DNA of 64,000 bases from Perlucidibaca piscinae DSM 21586 (lineage in GTDB: Bacteria; Pseudomonadota; Gammaproteobacteria; Pseudomonadales; Moraxellaceae). Location: positions 17,847 to 81,846 of the forward strand of contig NZ_ATUE01000010.1 of NCBI RefSeq assembly GCF_000420045.1. The letters are read 5' to 3'. Shown here one piece after another: positions 33,062-42,064 of this stretch (within the stretch, counting starts at the first letter, position 1; every line of letters starts with the position of its first letter). The position numbers and the translations under genes were made by a program. The notes under the pieces are model-generated. The model was not told where the DNA came from, ran no database searches, and saw only the letters and a program-made list of their open reading frames with translations.

Positions 33062-34918
33062 ATGAAACGACGTGACTTTGTTCGTGACAGCCTGCTGCTC
33101 AGCCTGTCATTGCCCACCCTCGTGGCCTGCACCGACGAGCAGGCCGGCGACCGCCTCGGCGCCAGCGCGCAAGGCGTGGTCTCCACCCGACAGCTGCAGC
33201 CCGGGCAGGTCAATCCGCTGCTCGCCAGCCAGGCCTTTCCCTACGGGGTTGCCAGCGGTGATCCCACGGCTGCCAGCGTGATCCTGTGGACAGCGGTGGC
33301 GCCGCGTGACACCGACGTGGCCGCCATTCCGGTCAGCCTCGAGTACGTGGTCAGTCCTCTGCGCCTGGCGTCCGAGACGGCGTGGACTGATCTCTTTGCC
33401 ACGCAGCCGGTGCGCCGTCTGGGCGCCTTCATGGCGCTCAAGGAACGCGACTGGACCATCAAGATCGACCTCGGTGACGTCGACCTGTATCGCGACATCC
33501 GCTTTGCCGAGGGCAGCATGGCCGCACTGCCGGCCGCCAGCTTCATCTACTACCGTTTCCGGGCCGGTGACCAGGTCTCGCGCACAGGCCGTGCCCGCAC
33601 CCAGCCCGCCGGTCGTGCCGAGCTCGCGCGCTTTGCCGTGGCCAGCTGTTCCAACCTGCCGGAAGGCTTTTTCAGTGTCTATGACCTGATCAGCCAGGAT
33701 GACGCCCTGGACTTCGTGGTTCACCTCGGCGACTACCTCTACGAATACGGCGAGGGCGAATACGGTACCGGTGCCGATCTGGTGCGGGATGGCGAAAGCC
33801 GCGTGCCGCAGCCGGCCACCGAGATGATCACTGCCGCCGATTACGTGCAGCGCCATGCCCAGTACAAGCGCGATCGCGAGCTGCAGCGTCTGCACGCACA
33901 GTTTCCGGTGATTGCCATCTGGGATGATCACGAGATCACCAACGACAGCAACCGTGATGGTGCCGAAAACCATACCGAGGGCGAGGAGGGCAGCTATGCC
34001 GAGCGCAAGGCTGCCGCCATCCGTGCCTACTTCAACTGGATGCCCCTGCGCGAGCAGTTCCCGCGTGATGTCGGCACCCTGGCCCCGGATGCCCGCGAGG
34101 TCATCTACCGGCGTCTGCGTGTCGGCGACCTGATGGACCTGATTCTGCTCGACACCCGCATCGTCGGGCGTGACCCGCAGCCGGCCGTGCCGGCCATTGA
34201 TCCGTCCCGTCACGACCCGCAACGCTCCCTGCTCGGTCCGGCACAGCGCCAGTGGCTGCAGCTGCAGCTGCTGCTGGCGCGCAACGAAGGCGCGCACTGG
34301 ACCTTCCTGGGGCAGCAGGTCATGTTCGGCCAGCTCAACCTGGTCGAGTTGCCGCAGATCCGTGCCATGGACCAGAAGCTGCTGGGCAATCTGGTGGCCG
34401 TGAACATGGACCAGTGGGACGGTTACACCGCCGAGCGCGACCGGGTGCGTGACTTCGTCAAGGCCATCGGCCTGCAGAACCTGGTGGTGCTGACCGGCGA
34501 CATCCACACCAGCTGGGCCATCGAGCTCTACGAAAATCCCTTCGTGCTGGCGGGCGGCGTGCTCGAGAAGCCCTTCGGTGTCGAGCTGGTGGCACCGTCC
34601 GTGACCTCGCCAGGCTTCCCGGACGGGGTGGCCGAGCTGGTGTCGGCAGTGATTCCGGCTGCCAACCCGCACATCCGCTACAGCGAGCTCAAGACCCGTG
34701 GTTATGTCCAGGTCGAGGTCACCCGCGAGCAGCTGCGTGCCACCTGGCGCTATGTCAGCGACATTCGTGATCCGGCACGCATCGGCGAGGAGGATGTCGG
34801 CAAGCGCCGCGTCTTCGAGGTGCGTTCCGGCAGCAACCGCCTGAACGAGATCTCGGGCGCCCCGAGCACGCCGCTGAGCGGCGAATTCATTCCCGGCCAG
34901 GTGGAGACACGCGCATGA
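33062..34918 (+). CDS. phoD: PhoD-like alkaline phosphatase (Tat-exported)
   Basis: 618 residues. N-terminus KRRDFVRDSLLLSLSLP is a twin-arginine signal, with a Cys that could also be lipidated (LVAC). PhoD motifs: FPYGVASGDPTAASVILWT, FVVHLGDYLYEYGEGEY (metal-binding), IWDDHEITND and VVLTGDIHTSWAIE. Hydrolyses phosphate mono- and diesters outside the cytoplasm using Fe/Ca-type metals. Behind a Pho box and overlapping the next phosphatase gene by four bases. Confidence 0.92.
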   Translation: MKRRDFVRDSLLLSLSLPTLVACTDEQAGDRLGASAQGVVSTRQLQPGQVNPLLASQAFPYGVASGDPTAASVILWTAVAPRDTDVAAIPVSLEYVVSPLRLASETAWTDLFATQPVRRLGAFMALKERDWTIKIDLGDVDLYRDIRFAEGSMAALPAASFIYYRFRAGDQVSRTGRARTQPAGRAELARFAVASCSNLPEGFFSVYDLISQDDALDFVVHLGDYLYEYGEGEYGTGADLVRDGESRVPQPATEMITAADYVQRHAQYKRDRELQRLHAQFPVIAIWDDHEITNDSNRDGAENHTEGEEGSYAERKAAAIRAYFNWMPLREQFPRDVGTLAPDAREVIYRRLRVGDLMDLILLDTRIVGRDPQPAVPAIDPSRHDPQRSLLGPAQRQWLQLQLLLARNEGAHWTFLGQQVMFGQLNLVELPQIRAMDQKLLGNLVAVNMDQWDGYTAERDRVRDFVKAIGLQNLVVLTGDIHTSWAIELYENPFVLAGGVLEKPFGVELVAPSVTSPGFPDGVAELVSAVIPAANPHIRYSELKTRGYVQVEVTREQLRATWRYVSDIRDPARIGEEDVGKRRVFEVRSGSNRLNEISGAPSTPLSGEFIPGQVETRA

Positions 34919-37353
34919 AGCCGCTCAAGATTGCCTTATCGGCCGTGACGATGGCCCTGCTGCTGAGCGCCTGCGCCGATGACGAACGTCGCGTGCAGGG
35001 TGATGGCATGGGCGGCGTCGGCAACGAGGTCATCACCGACCCCGACGACACGGCGGGTGGTGGCAGCCCCTCGCCGGACATCGATGCCGGCAATGGCAGC
35101 GGCCCGGGTGCCGGGAGCGGCAATCCGCCCAGCGGGCATGTCCCGACCACGTCCGGCGTGTCCCCGGACATCGTGCGCTTCCTGGTGATGGGCGACAGCG
35201 GCTCCGGCTCGGATGGCCAGATGGCCACGGGTGCCGCCATGGCCGACGTCTGCGAGGCCAAGGGCCGCGAGACGGCCGTGCGCGCGCTCAGCCGCGAGCA
35301 GGCGATACGCCAGGGCTGCCAGTTCGTGCTCGGTCTCGGCGACAACATCTACGAGTCCGGTACCACCACGGCCCGCGATCCGCAGTTCTTCGACAAGTTC
35401 GAGAAGGCCTACCTGACCTTCCCGGCCGAGCTGCCGTTCTACATGGTCTCCGGCAATCACGACAACACCGCGCTGTTCGGCGGCGACGGTGCCGGCAACG
35501 CGCGTGGCGAGACCCAGGTGCAATACACCTATCAGTCCGTCGACGGCACCGGCAGCGATGCCGCCAACCCGCGCAAGACCCCGCGCTGGCGCATGCCTGC
35601 CCGCTACTACGATGTCAGTGCCGGCGGCACCCGCAGCGAGCCGCTGGTGCACCTGTTCGCCATCGATTCCAACCAGATTGCCGGTGGCTTCCCGGATGCC
35701 TCGGCCGACTACCGCTACAGCACCTACGGCCTGCGTCAGCTCGACTGGCTCAAGCGCGGTCTGCGCGAGAGCCGCGCACGCTTCAAGATCGCCTTTGCCC
35801 ATCATCCCTACCTGTCCAACGGAGATCATGGCAACGCCGGCAACTACGACGACCTGATTGCCGCCGAAGCGGGTGTCGCCACGGCATCGCCCGCGGCACC
35901 GTCGCTGCAGGCAGCACTGCTGCCGGTGCTGGCCGGCCAGCGCTACAAGGACTTCCTCGAGGAGGCCATGTGCGACGTCACCGACCTCTACGTCAACGGC
36001 CATGACCACGACCTGCAGTGGCTGACGGCAGTACCGTCCTGTGGTCGTACCGAGTTCGTGGTTTCCGGTGCGGCCGGCAAGATGCGCTCGGTGGGGGATG
36101 CCCAGCGCAATCTGGCCCGCCTGCAGCGCTATGACCGCTACGGCTTCTTCTGGATGGAAGTGCGGCTGGACCGTGTCAGCAACCGGCCGGAGCTGGTCAG
36201 CGAGCTCTACACGGTGACGCCCGGCAGCGACGGCGCCAGTGCGTCCGATGCCGCGACACGCAGCGGCAGCGTGACTCTGAAGCGCATCGACGGCAGCGTC
36301 GAGCGCACGCTGGCCTATCGCTACCGCCGCGAATCGGAGCCGGCACCGGTCGCCGGCACGGCCCTGCATGACTACCTGAGCCGTTTCGGGGAGCAGAACA
36401 CCCTGTTCAGGCTGCGTCAGCGCCCGCAGGCAGGCCTGCCGCCCTCGTCCGCGTTTTCGGCGCAGTCGCCATTCAATCAGTGCAACGGCGCGGCACCTGT
36501 CACGGCCGCTCTGCGCCGCGAATCGGCGGTGACGCCGGCAGCCGGTCCCCTGGATCCGCTGCAGGCTGTTTTGCAGCCCGGTCTGCAGGCAGCTATCTCG
36601 GCACAGCCCACGGCAGAGGGGCAGCAGCTGCTGAGCGTTCTGGCGGATGCCAGCCTGGCCGGTCTGGACATGGCGGATGTCCTGCTGCAGGCGGCCATCG
36701 ACAGCGCCTCCAGCCCGGATCAGGCGGCTGCCTTGCAGCAGGCCGCCGCACGTGACGTGCTGCGCCGCATGAGTGCCCTGGGCAGCAGCCTGCAGGCCGG
36801 GTTGCCGGCGTCGAGCAGCCTGCCGGAACCGTTGCGCAGCCTGCCGCAGATGGTCAGTCGCTACCAGGGCGAGGTGGCGGCCGCCGAGGCGGACAGTGCC
36901 TGCCCGTCCGGCGATCTGGGGGCGGTGGTTGCCCCGCTGGTGCGGTTGTCGCGCAACCTCGCCAATGTCGCGGAAGGCGCCGAGCGTGCCTCGGCCGAGG
37001 TGCCGGTGCTTGGCGGTGCCACGCGCCTGCTCGCCGGGGTGCTGGGCAATGTCTCCTCATTGGTCGTGGCAACGGGAAGCACCCGTACCTCGGCCATCAA
37101 CGACACCCTGCTGGGCACGGCGGATCGCCTGCTCAGGGACGTGGCGCTGGACGTGGTGCCGCTGCGCACCTTCGCACCGGCCCCGGTCGTGGATGGCGTG
37201 ACGGCCGTTCCCGTCGCGCTCTCCGGTGCCGTCCTGCTGGTCTCGCGAGAAATCACCTATCGCCTTGATCAGCTGCTGCAGCCGGCGCTGTCACCCCTCG
37301 CTGCGCTGGTCGATACCCTGCTTGCCACGCTGGGGGTGCGCCTGGACGACTGA
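34915..37353 (+). CDS. Metallophosphoesterase lipoprotein with long C-terminal extension
   Basis: 812 residues. Lipoprotein signal ending LLLSAC, then a Gly/Ser/Asp-rich linker to residue 80. Residues 85-400 form a calcineurin-like phosphoesterase: VMGDSGSG, LGLGDNIYESG, SGNHDN, FAHHPYLSNGDH and NGHDHDLQW carry the metal ligands, resembling purple acid phosphatases. Residues about 480-812 are Ala/Leu/Ser-rich and predicted helical, with no family I recognise. Co-transcribed with phoD (ATGA overlap), so it is presumably also induced by phosphate starvation. Confidence 0.85.
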   Translation: MKPLKIALSAVTMALLLSACADDERRVQGDGMGGVGNEVITDPDDTAGGGSPSPDIDAGNGSGPGAGSGNPPSGHVPTTSGVSPDIVRFLVMGDSGSGSDGQMATGAAMADVCEAKGRETAVRALSREQAIRQGCQFVLGLGDNIYESGTTTARDPQFFDKFEKAYLTFPAELPFYMVSGNHDNTALFGGDGAGNARGETQVQYTYQSVDGTGSDAANPRKTPRWRMPARYYDVSAGGTRSEPLVHLFAIDSNQIAGGFPDASADYRYSTYGLRQLDWLKRGLRESRARFKIAFAHHPYLSNGDHGNAGNYDDLIAAEAGVATASPAAPSLQAALLPVLAGQRYKDFLEEAMCDVTDLYVNGHDHDLQWLTAVPSCGRTEFVVSGAAGKMRSVGDAQRNLARLQRYDRYGFFWMEVRLDRVSNRPELVSELYTVTPGSDGASASDAATRSGSVTLKRIDGSVERTLAYRYRRESEPAPVAGTALHDYLSRFGEQNTLFRLRQRPQAGLPPSSAFSAQSPFNQCNGAAPVTAALRRESAVTPAAGPLDPLQAVLQPGLQAAISAQPTAEGQQLLSVLADASLAGLDMADVLLQAAIDSASSPDQAAALQQAAARDVLRRMSALGSSLQAGLPASSSLPEPLRSLPQMVSRYQGEVAAAEADSACPSGDLGAVVAPLVRLSRNLANVAEGAERASAEVPVLGGATRLLAGVLGNVSSLVVATGSTRTSAINDTLLGTADRLLRDVALDVVPLRTFAPAPVVDGVTAVPVALSGAVLLVSREITYRLDQLLQPALSPLAALVDTLLATLGVRLDD

Positions 37354-37369
37354 CGCCGGTTGTCACAAC

Positions 37370-37427
37370 AGCCTCTACGACCTTCCGCCTATGGCAAGTC
37401 GCGCGCAAAGCGCGTCAAGTAGAGGCT
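37370..37427 (+). repeat. Long inverted repeat before the acyl-CoA synthetase gene
   Basis: AGCCTCTAC (37370-37378) and GTAGAGGCT (37419-37427) flank an inner GCGC-GCAAA-GCGC hairpin. It may terminate the phosphatase operon (only TTT follows) or structure the next gene's leader, since the ATG is 20 bases away. Confidence 0.45.
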
Positions 37428-37446
37428 TTCCCCGGAGAGCCTCGTC

Positions 37447-39093
37447 ATGACCTCGATCTATGACCGCGACCTGCCGCGCTGCGCGGCCAATCACGATGCC
37501 ATGACCCCGCTGGCGTTCATCGAGCGCACGGCGGCGGTGTATCCGCAGCGACTGGCCATCGTCCACGGAGCCCGCCGGCTGACCTGGTCCGACACGTATG
37601 CGCGTTGCCGTCGCCTGGCCTCGGCGCTGGCAGCGCACGGCATCGCGCGTGGCGACACGGTGGCTGCCATGCTGCCCAATGTTCCCGCCATGATCGAAGC
37701 CCACTTCGGCGTGCCCATGGCCGGTGCCGTGCTCAATGCCCTCAACACCCGCCTCGATGCCGCCAGCATCGCCTTCATGCTGGATCATGGCGAGGCGAGG
37801 GCGGTGCTGGTCGACCCCGAGTTCAGTGCGGTGCTGCAGGAGGCGCTGAGCCTGCGCCAGGTGCAGCGTCCGGTGCTGGTGATTGACGTTGACGACGCGC
37901 TTCACGTGGGACCGGGTGGCCGCATCGGCAGCATCGAGTACGAGGCGTTTCTGGCCGGTGGCGATCCGGCCTGGGTCTGGCAGGGCCCGCAGGACGAATG
38001 GGATGCCATCAGCCTGAACTACACCTCGGGCACCACCGGCAACCCCAAGGGCGTGGTCTACCACCACCGTGGCGCGGCCATGAACGCCATCTCCAACATC
38101 CTGGAATGGGACATGCCCAGGCATGCCGTCTATCTGTGGACGCTGCCCCTGTTCCACTGCAACGGCTGGTGCTTCCCGTGGACGCTGGCGGCCCGTGCCG
38201 GCGTCAATGTCTGTCTGCGCAAGGTCGATGCCCAGCTCATCTTCGACCTGATTCGCGCCGAAGGCGTCACCCACTACTGCGGCGCTCCCATCGTGCACAA
38301 CCTGCTGGTCAATGCGCCATCCGCGATGAAGGCGGAAATAAGCCACCCGGTCAAGGCCATGGTCGCCGGAGCCGCGCCCCCTGCCGCCATGATCGAGGGC
38401 ATGGAGGAGATGGGCTTCGACATCACCCACACCTATGGCCTGACCGAGGTCTACGGACCGGCGGCAGTCTGCGTCAAGCAGGCTGACTGGGATGCGCTGC
38501 CGGTGGGCGAGCGCGCGGCCCTGAATGCCCGCCAGGGCGTGGCCTATCACCTGCAGCGCGGCATGACCGTGATGGACCCCGAGACCATGACGCCGGTGCC
38601 GGCCGACGGCGAAACCATGGGCGAGATCATGTTCCGCGGCAACATCACCATGAAGGGCTACCTGAAGAACCCGGCCGCCACCGAGGCCGCCTTTGCCGGC
38701 GGCTGGTTCCACAGCGGCGATCTTGCCGTCATTCACCCCGACGGCTACGTCAAGATCAAGGACCGCAGCAAGGACATCATCATCTCCGGTGGCGAGAACA
38801 TCTCGTCGATCGAGGTCGAGGATGCCCTCTATCGGCACCCGGCCGTGCTTGCCGCTGCCGTGGTCGCCCGTCCCGATGCGCAGTGGGGCGAGACGCCCTG
38901 CGCCTTCATCGAGCTCAAGGCCGGTGCCAGCGTCAGCGCCGAGGACATCGTCGCGCATTGCCGCCAGCACCTGGCCCGCTTCAAGGTGCCGCGCGCCGTG
39001 GTCTTCGGCGAGCTGCCCAAGACCGCCACCGGCAAGATCCAGAAGTTCGAGCTGCGCAAGCAGGCGGGCTCGGCGACCGCGATCGACGTCTGA
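37447..39093 (+). CDS. Acyl-CoA synthetase / AMP-forming fatty acid-CoA ligase
   Basis: 548 residues. ATP/AMP signature NYTSGTTGNPKGVVYHHRG near residue 195, ITHTYGLTEVYGPA near 330, HSGDLAVIHPDGYVKIKDRSKD near 420-440 and the C-terminal lysine in PKTATGKIQKFELRK. Close in style to medium- or long-chain ligases such as FadD13 and AlkK. Activates fatty acids for lipid metabolism. It lies beside the AraC-controlled flavin monooxygenase operon and is convergent with the araC gene. Confidence 0.92.
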   Translation: MTSIYDRDLPRCAANHDAMTPLAFIERTAAVYPQRLAIVHGARRLTWSDTYARCRRLASALAAHGIARGDTVAAMLPNVPAMIEAHFGVPMAGAVLNALNTRLDAASIAFMLDHGEARAVLVDPEFSAVLQEALSLRQVQRPVLVIDVDDALHVGPGGRIGSIEYEAFLAGGDPAWVWQGPQDEWDAISLNYTSGTTGNPKGVVYHHRGAAMNAISNILEWDMPRHAVYLWTLPLFHCNGWCFPWTLAARAGVNVCLRKVDAQLIFDLIRAEGVTHYCGAPIVHNLLVNAPSAMKAEISHPVKAMVAGAAPPAAMIEGMEEMGFDITHTYGLTEVYGPAAVCVKQADWDALPVGERAALNARQGVAYHLQRGMTVMDPETMTPVPADGETMGEIMFRGNITMKGYLKNPAATEAAFAGGWFHSGDLAVIHPDGYVKIKDRSKDIIISGGENISSIEVEDALYRHPAVLAAAVVARPDAQWGETPCAFIELKAGASVSAEDIVAHCRQHLARFKVPRAVVFGELPKTATGKIQKFELRKQAGSATAIDV

Positions 39094-39113
39094 GTGCGTC
39101 ATTTCCGGGAGTT

Positions 39114-40139
39114 TCAGGATTCCTTTCTGAACTCACTGGGTGTTTTTCCTGTCCAGCGCTTGAAGGCCCGGACAAAATTGGCCTGATCGCTGTAGCCCAG
39201 TTCGGCGGCAATTTCCCCGATCGACACCGTCTCGTGACGGAGCTTGAAAGTCGCACGGCTTCTGCGCGTCTCATCCATGAGCGTCTTGAAGTGCATACCC
39301 TGCTCCTGCAGCCGGCGATGCAGCGTGCGAGGTGTCATGTTGAGCGTGCTCGCGACCAGCTCCTGCGCATGAGGCTCGGCCAGATGCTTCTGCATCAGGC
39401 GACGGATCCGCGTGACGAGATCGACGCTGCGTTCGGCAGCTTCCAGCTCGTCGCGGCAGCGTGAGGCAGCAAGAGCCACCAGCTGCGGATCTGCGCTGGG
39501 CAGGGTAATGGCCAGCCAGACGGCAGGGAAGCGGATGGCGGTGCTTGCGCAGTCGAACCGGATACGGTTCCCGGTAATGGCACGCAGCCCGAGATGATGC
39601 GGCTGCTCCGAAAATGACAGCTGGAGTTCGGTGTCCTGCAGCGGCAGATTGCCGAGCAGATCATTGCCGATGGTGAAGAAACTGGCCAGCAGCAGCTCGA
39701 TGATGCGGGGGAACCACGACCCCAGCATGCCGTTGTCACTGATCTCGAGTATGGCGTGGCTGTCCTGCCGCCCGAGCTGCAGTTGCAGGAACTGTGTACG
39801 GGTGAGCGTGTAGCGATGCACCAGTGCCAGCGCCTCGCCGAGATTGGCGCTTGCCTGCACGGCATAGCCCAGAAAACCGTGGTTGCCGAGCTTGAGCTGG
39901 CTGCCGAGCTCAAAGGGCAGGCTGGGCGATGGATCGAGGTCATGCAGGTTCTGCACGATGACCAGCAGTGCCGGCAGCGACACGAGATAGTCCGGGTATT
40001 GCTCAAGGTCCTCGAGGCGGATGCTGGTGCCATGCAGAATCTGTTCGGCACTGAACCCGCGCCTGTGCATGAAGCGCAAGGTGAAAAGTACGTAATGGCC
40101 GACCAGGACGCCTTCCGTGGCCTTCAGCGCGACACCCAT
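39114..40139 (-). CDS. AraC-family regulator with Arabinose_bd-type N-terminus (VirS-like)
   Basis: 341 residues from ATG 40139 (ATG 40175 also in frame; neither has a strong ribosome site). The N-terminal two thirds resemble the ligand-binding domain of OruR/VirS-type AraC proteins (FSAEQILHGTSIRLEDLEQYPDYL). The C-terminal 100 residues hold two HTHs: ELVASTLNMTPRTLHRRLQEQG and IGEIAAELGYSDQANFVRAFKRWTG. Divergent from the six-gene operon at 40251, which it probably controls. Confidence 0.9.
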   Translation of the reverse strand: MGVALKATEGVLVGHYVLFTLRFMHRRGFSAEQILHGTSIRLEDLEQYPDYLVSLPALLVIVQNLHDLDPSPSLPFELGSQLKLGNHGFLGYAVQASANLGEALALVHRYTLTRTQFLQLQLGRQDSHAILEISDNGMLGSWFPRIIELLLASFFTIGNDLLGNLPLQDTELQLSFSEQPHHLGLRAITGNRIRFDCASTAIRFPAVWLAITLPSADPQLVALAASRCRDELEAAERSVDLVTRIRRLMQKHLAEPHAQELVASTLNMTPRTLHRRLQEQGMHFKTLMDETRRSRATFKLRHETVSIGEIAAELGYSDQANFVRAFKRWTGKTPSEFRKES

Positions 40140-40250
40140 ATCTCGTCTGCTAATGACAAAAACTTGTCTGACCATAACCTTTCGTCGGCCTGACCATCAA
40201 GTCACATTCCTCACTGTCACATTGATTGACGACATTGAGGAGGTGGCTTC

Positions 40251-41078
40251 ATGGCCAACCGCAAGACATCAAGCCAGGCATCCGCCGTGGTCACCGGCGC
40301 CGGCAGCGGCATAGGGCGAGCCTTTGCGGTCGAGCTGGCCGCACGTGGCGGGCGCGTGGTCTGCGCCGACATCAATCTCGCCACGGCTCAGGACACGGTT
40401 GATCTGATCGACGCTGCCGGTGGCAAGGCATTGGCCGTGCGCTGCGATGTCAGTCTGCTGGCCGACGTCGAGGCGCTGGCGGTGGTTGCTGAAGACTGGC
40501 TGCAGGGACAGGTCGATCTGGTCATCAACAATGCCGGCGTCGGTGCCGGTGGACAGCTGATCGGCGAGACGCCCATAGCCGACTGGCAGTGGACGCTGAG
40601 CATCAACCTCTGGGGTATTGTGCACGGTTGCCATGTCTTCGCGCCAAAGCTGCGTGCGCTGGGTCATGGCGGCATCATCAATGTCTGCTCCACCGCCAGC
40701 TTCGCGGCGGCGCCGAAGATGGGGCCCTACAACGTCAGCAAAGCCGCTGCGTTGGCACTCAGTGAAACGCTGGCGGCCGAGATGGCCGGTACCGGCGTTG
40801 CCGTCACGGCGCTGTGCCCGACCTGGGTGAAGACCAACATCGCCAGCAGCGGCCGCATCAGCGCCAGCTCGTCACGTCTGGCGGAAAAGCTCATGGCCCG
40901 TTTCGGCGTCGCCCCGGAGCGCGTCGCGAAAACCACGCTCGATGCCCTCGACCGCAGCCGTCTCTATGTCCTGCCGCAGCTCGACGCACGCATGGTCTGG
41001 CGCAGCAAGCGTCTTGCCCCCGCGCTTTACGCCTCCGGGGCCGGCCTCATCAACCGGCTCGCCGGTGACCGTATCTGA
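40251..41078 (+). CDS. Short-chain dehydrogenase/reductase (first gene of monooxygenase operon)
   Basis: 275 residues. TGAGSGIGRA cofactor motif, LVINNAGVG, then the catalytic S-Y-K as CSTASF and YNVSK. The gene has a strong ribosome site (GAGGAGGTGG) and begins the operon divergent from the AraC gene. Classical SDR, probably acting on an alcohol or ketone linked to the flavin monooxygenase two genes downstream. Confidence 0.92.
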   Translation: MANRKTSSQASAVVTGAGSGIGRAFAVELAARGGRVVCADINLATAQDTVDLIDAAGGKALAVRCDVSLLADVEALAVVAEDWLQGQVDLVINNAGVGAGGQLIGETPIADWQWTLSINLWGIVHGCHVFAPKLRALGHGGIINVCSTASFAAAPKMGPYNVSKAAALALSETLAAEMAGTGVAVTALCPTWVKTNIASSGRISASSSRLAEKLMARFGVAPERVAKTTLDALDRSRLYVLPQLDARMVWRSKRLAPALYASGAGLINRLAGDRI

Positions 41079-41112
41079 ATCTGTCCATCAAGCCGTTCAA
41101 AGGAGTACAGAC

Positions 41113-42039
41113 ATGGCTGCAATCGACCTCGACAAGATGCTGGAAAAGATCAAGGCCAGCCAGTGGGCCCTCGCTGACATTGATTGGGATGCCCCTGGTG
41201 CGGAGCTGATCACGCCCGAGCAGTGGCCGAAGTTGAAGGCGTTCATGGCGGACCTGATGTGGATCGAGCATGTCGGTGCGCGTGGCTTTGCCGCCATGGC
41301 GAAGAAGGCACCGAATGACACGCTGAAGGAGATCTACGTCTATTTCCATGCCGAAGAGCAGCGTCATGCCAATGCCGAAATGGCGCTGATGAAGCGTTGG
41401 GGCATGCTTGACGGTGACCAGATTCCTGAGCCCAACATCAACCTGCGCCTGGTCATTGAGTGGCTGGATCGCTACAGCGACGAGATGCCGCTGGAGGCGC
41501 TGGGTTCAGTGATTCCGATGCTGGAGATCGCGCTCGACGGCGCGCTCTGCAAGTTCCTGCTCGACACCGTGGCTGACCCGGTCTGCCACCAGGCCTTCGC
41601 CCGCATCAACGATGACGAATCGCGCCACCTCGGCGTCGGCTTCCATGTCCTGGAGATGCAGGGACACGGCAAGGTCTATCGCAATCTGCTGAAGATGGTC
41701 GCTACCTTCGCCGACCCGCGTCTGCTCCTCGGCATCCTGTCCTATGTGCCGTTGCTCAACCGCATGCGTGACAACATTGTTGCGCTGGGCCTCAAGGAAG
41801 AAAGTCTGTACGCCGCCATGGACAAGTTCCGCAAGATCGGCGGCCGCACCGAGCAGGGCCGGCGCAACCCCTGGTACCAGGTCATCAGCCGTCATGGCGG
41901 CTGGGTCACCAATCGCCAGAACCGCCTCTATCACGTGCCGGTGGATGCCCTGGTACGTGCCACCGACTTCATCCCGAAGCGCGTCATGCCGCCGATTCCG
42001 AGCTGGGTCAAGGAACTGACCTGGAAGCCGGCCGCCTGA
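41113..42039 (+). CDS. Ferritin-like di-iron-type protein
   Basis: 308 residues from ATG 41113 (AAAGGAG upstream). Carboxylate/His pairs typical of a ferritin-like four-helix bundle are visible: WIEHVGARGF, YFHAEEQRHANAEMALM, and INDDESRHLGVGFHVLE. These could bind two irons, as in oxygenases or desaturase-like proteins. Partner or substrate is unknown; its place between an SDR and a flavin monooxygenase suggests a role in lipid or ketone oxidation. Confidence 0.8.
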   Translation: MAAIDLDKMLEKIKASQWALADIDWDAPGAELITPEQWPKLKAFMADLMWIEHVGARGFAAMAKKAPNDTLKEIYVYFHAEEQRHANAEMALMKRWGMLDGDQIPEPNINLRLVIEWLDRYSDEMPLEALGSVIPMLEIALDGALCKFLLDTVADPVCHQAFARINDDESRHLGVGFHVLEMQGHGKVYRNLLKMVATFADPRLLLGILSYVPLLNRMRDNIVALGLKEESLYAAMDKFRKIGGRTEQGRRNPWYQVISRHGGWVTNRQNRLYHVPVDALVRATDFIPKRVMPPIPSWVKELTWKPAA

Positions 42040-42064
42040 ACCTGTCTTCAGCGAGAACCGAATC

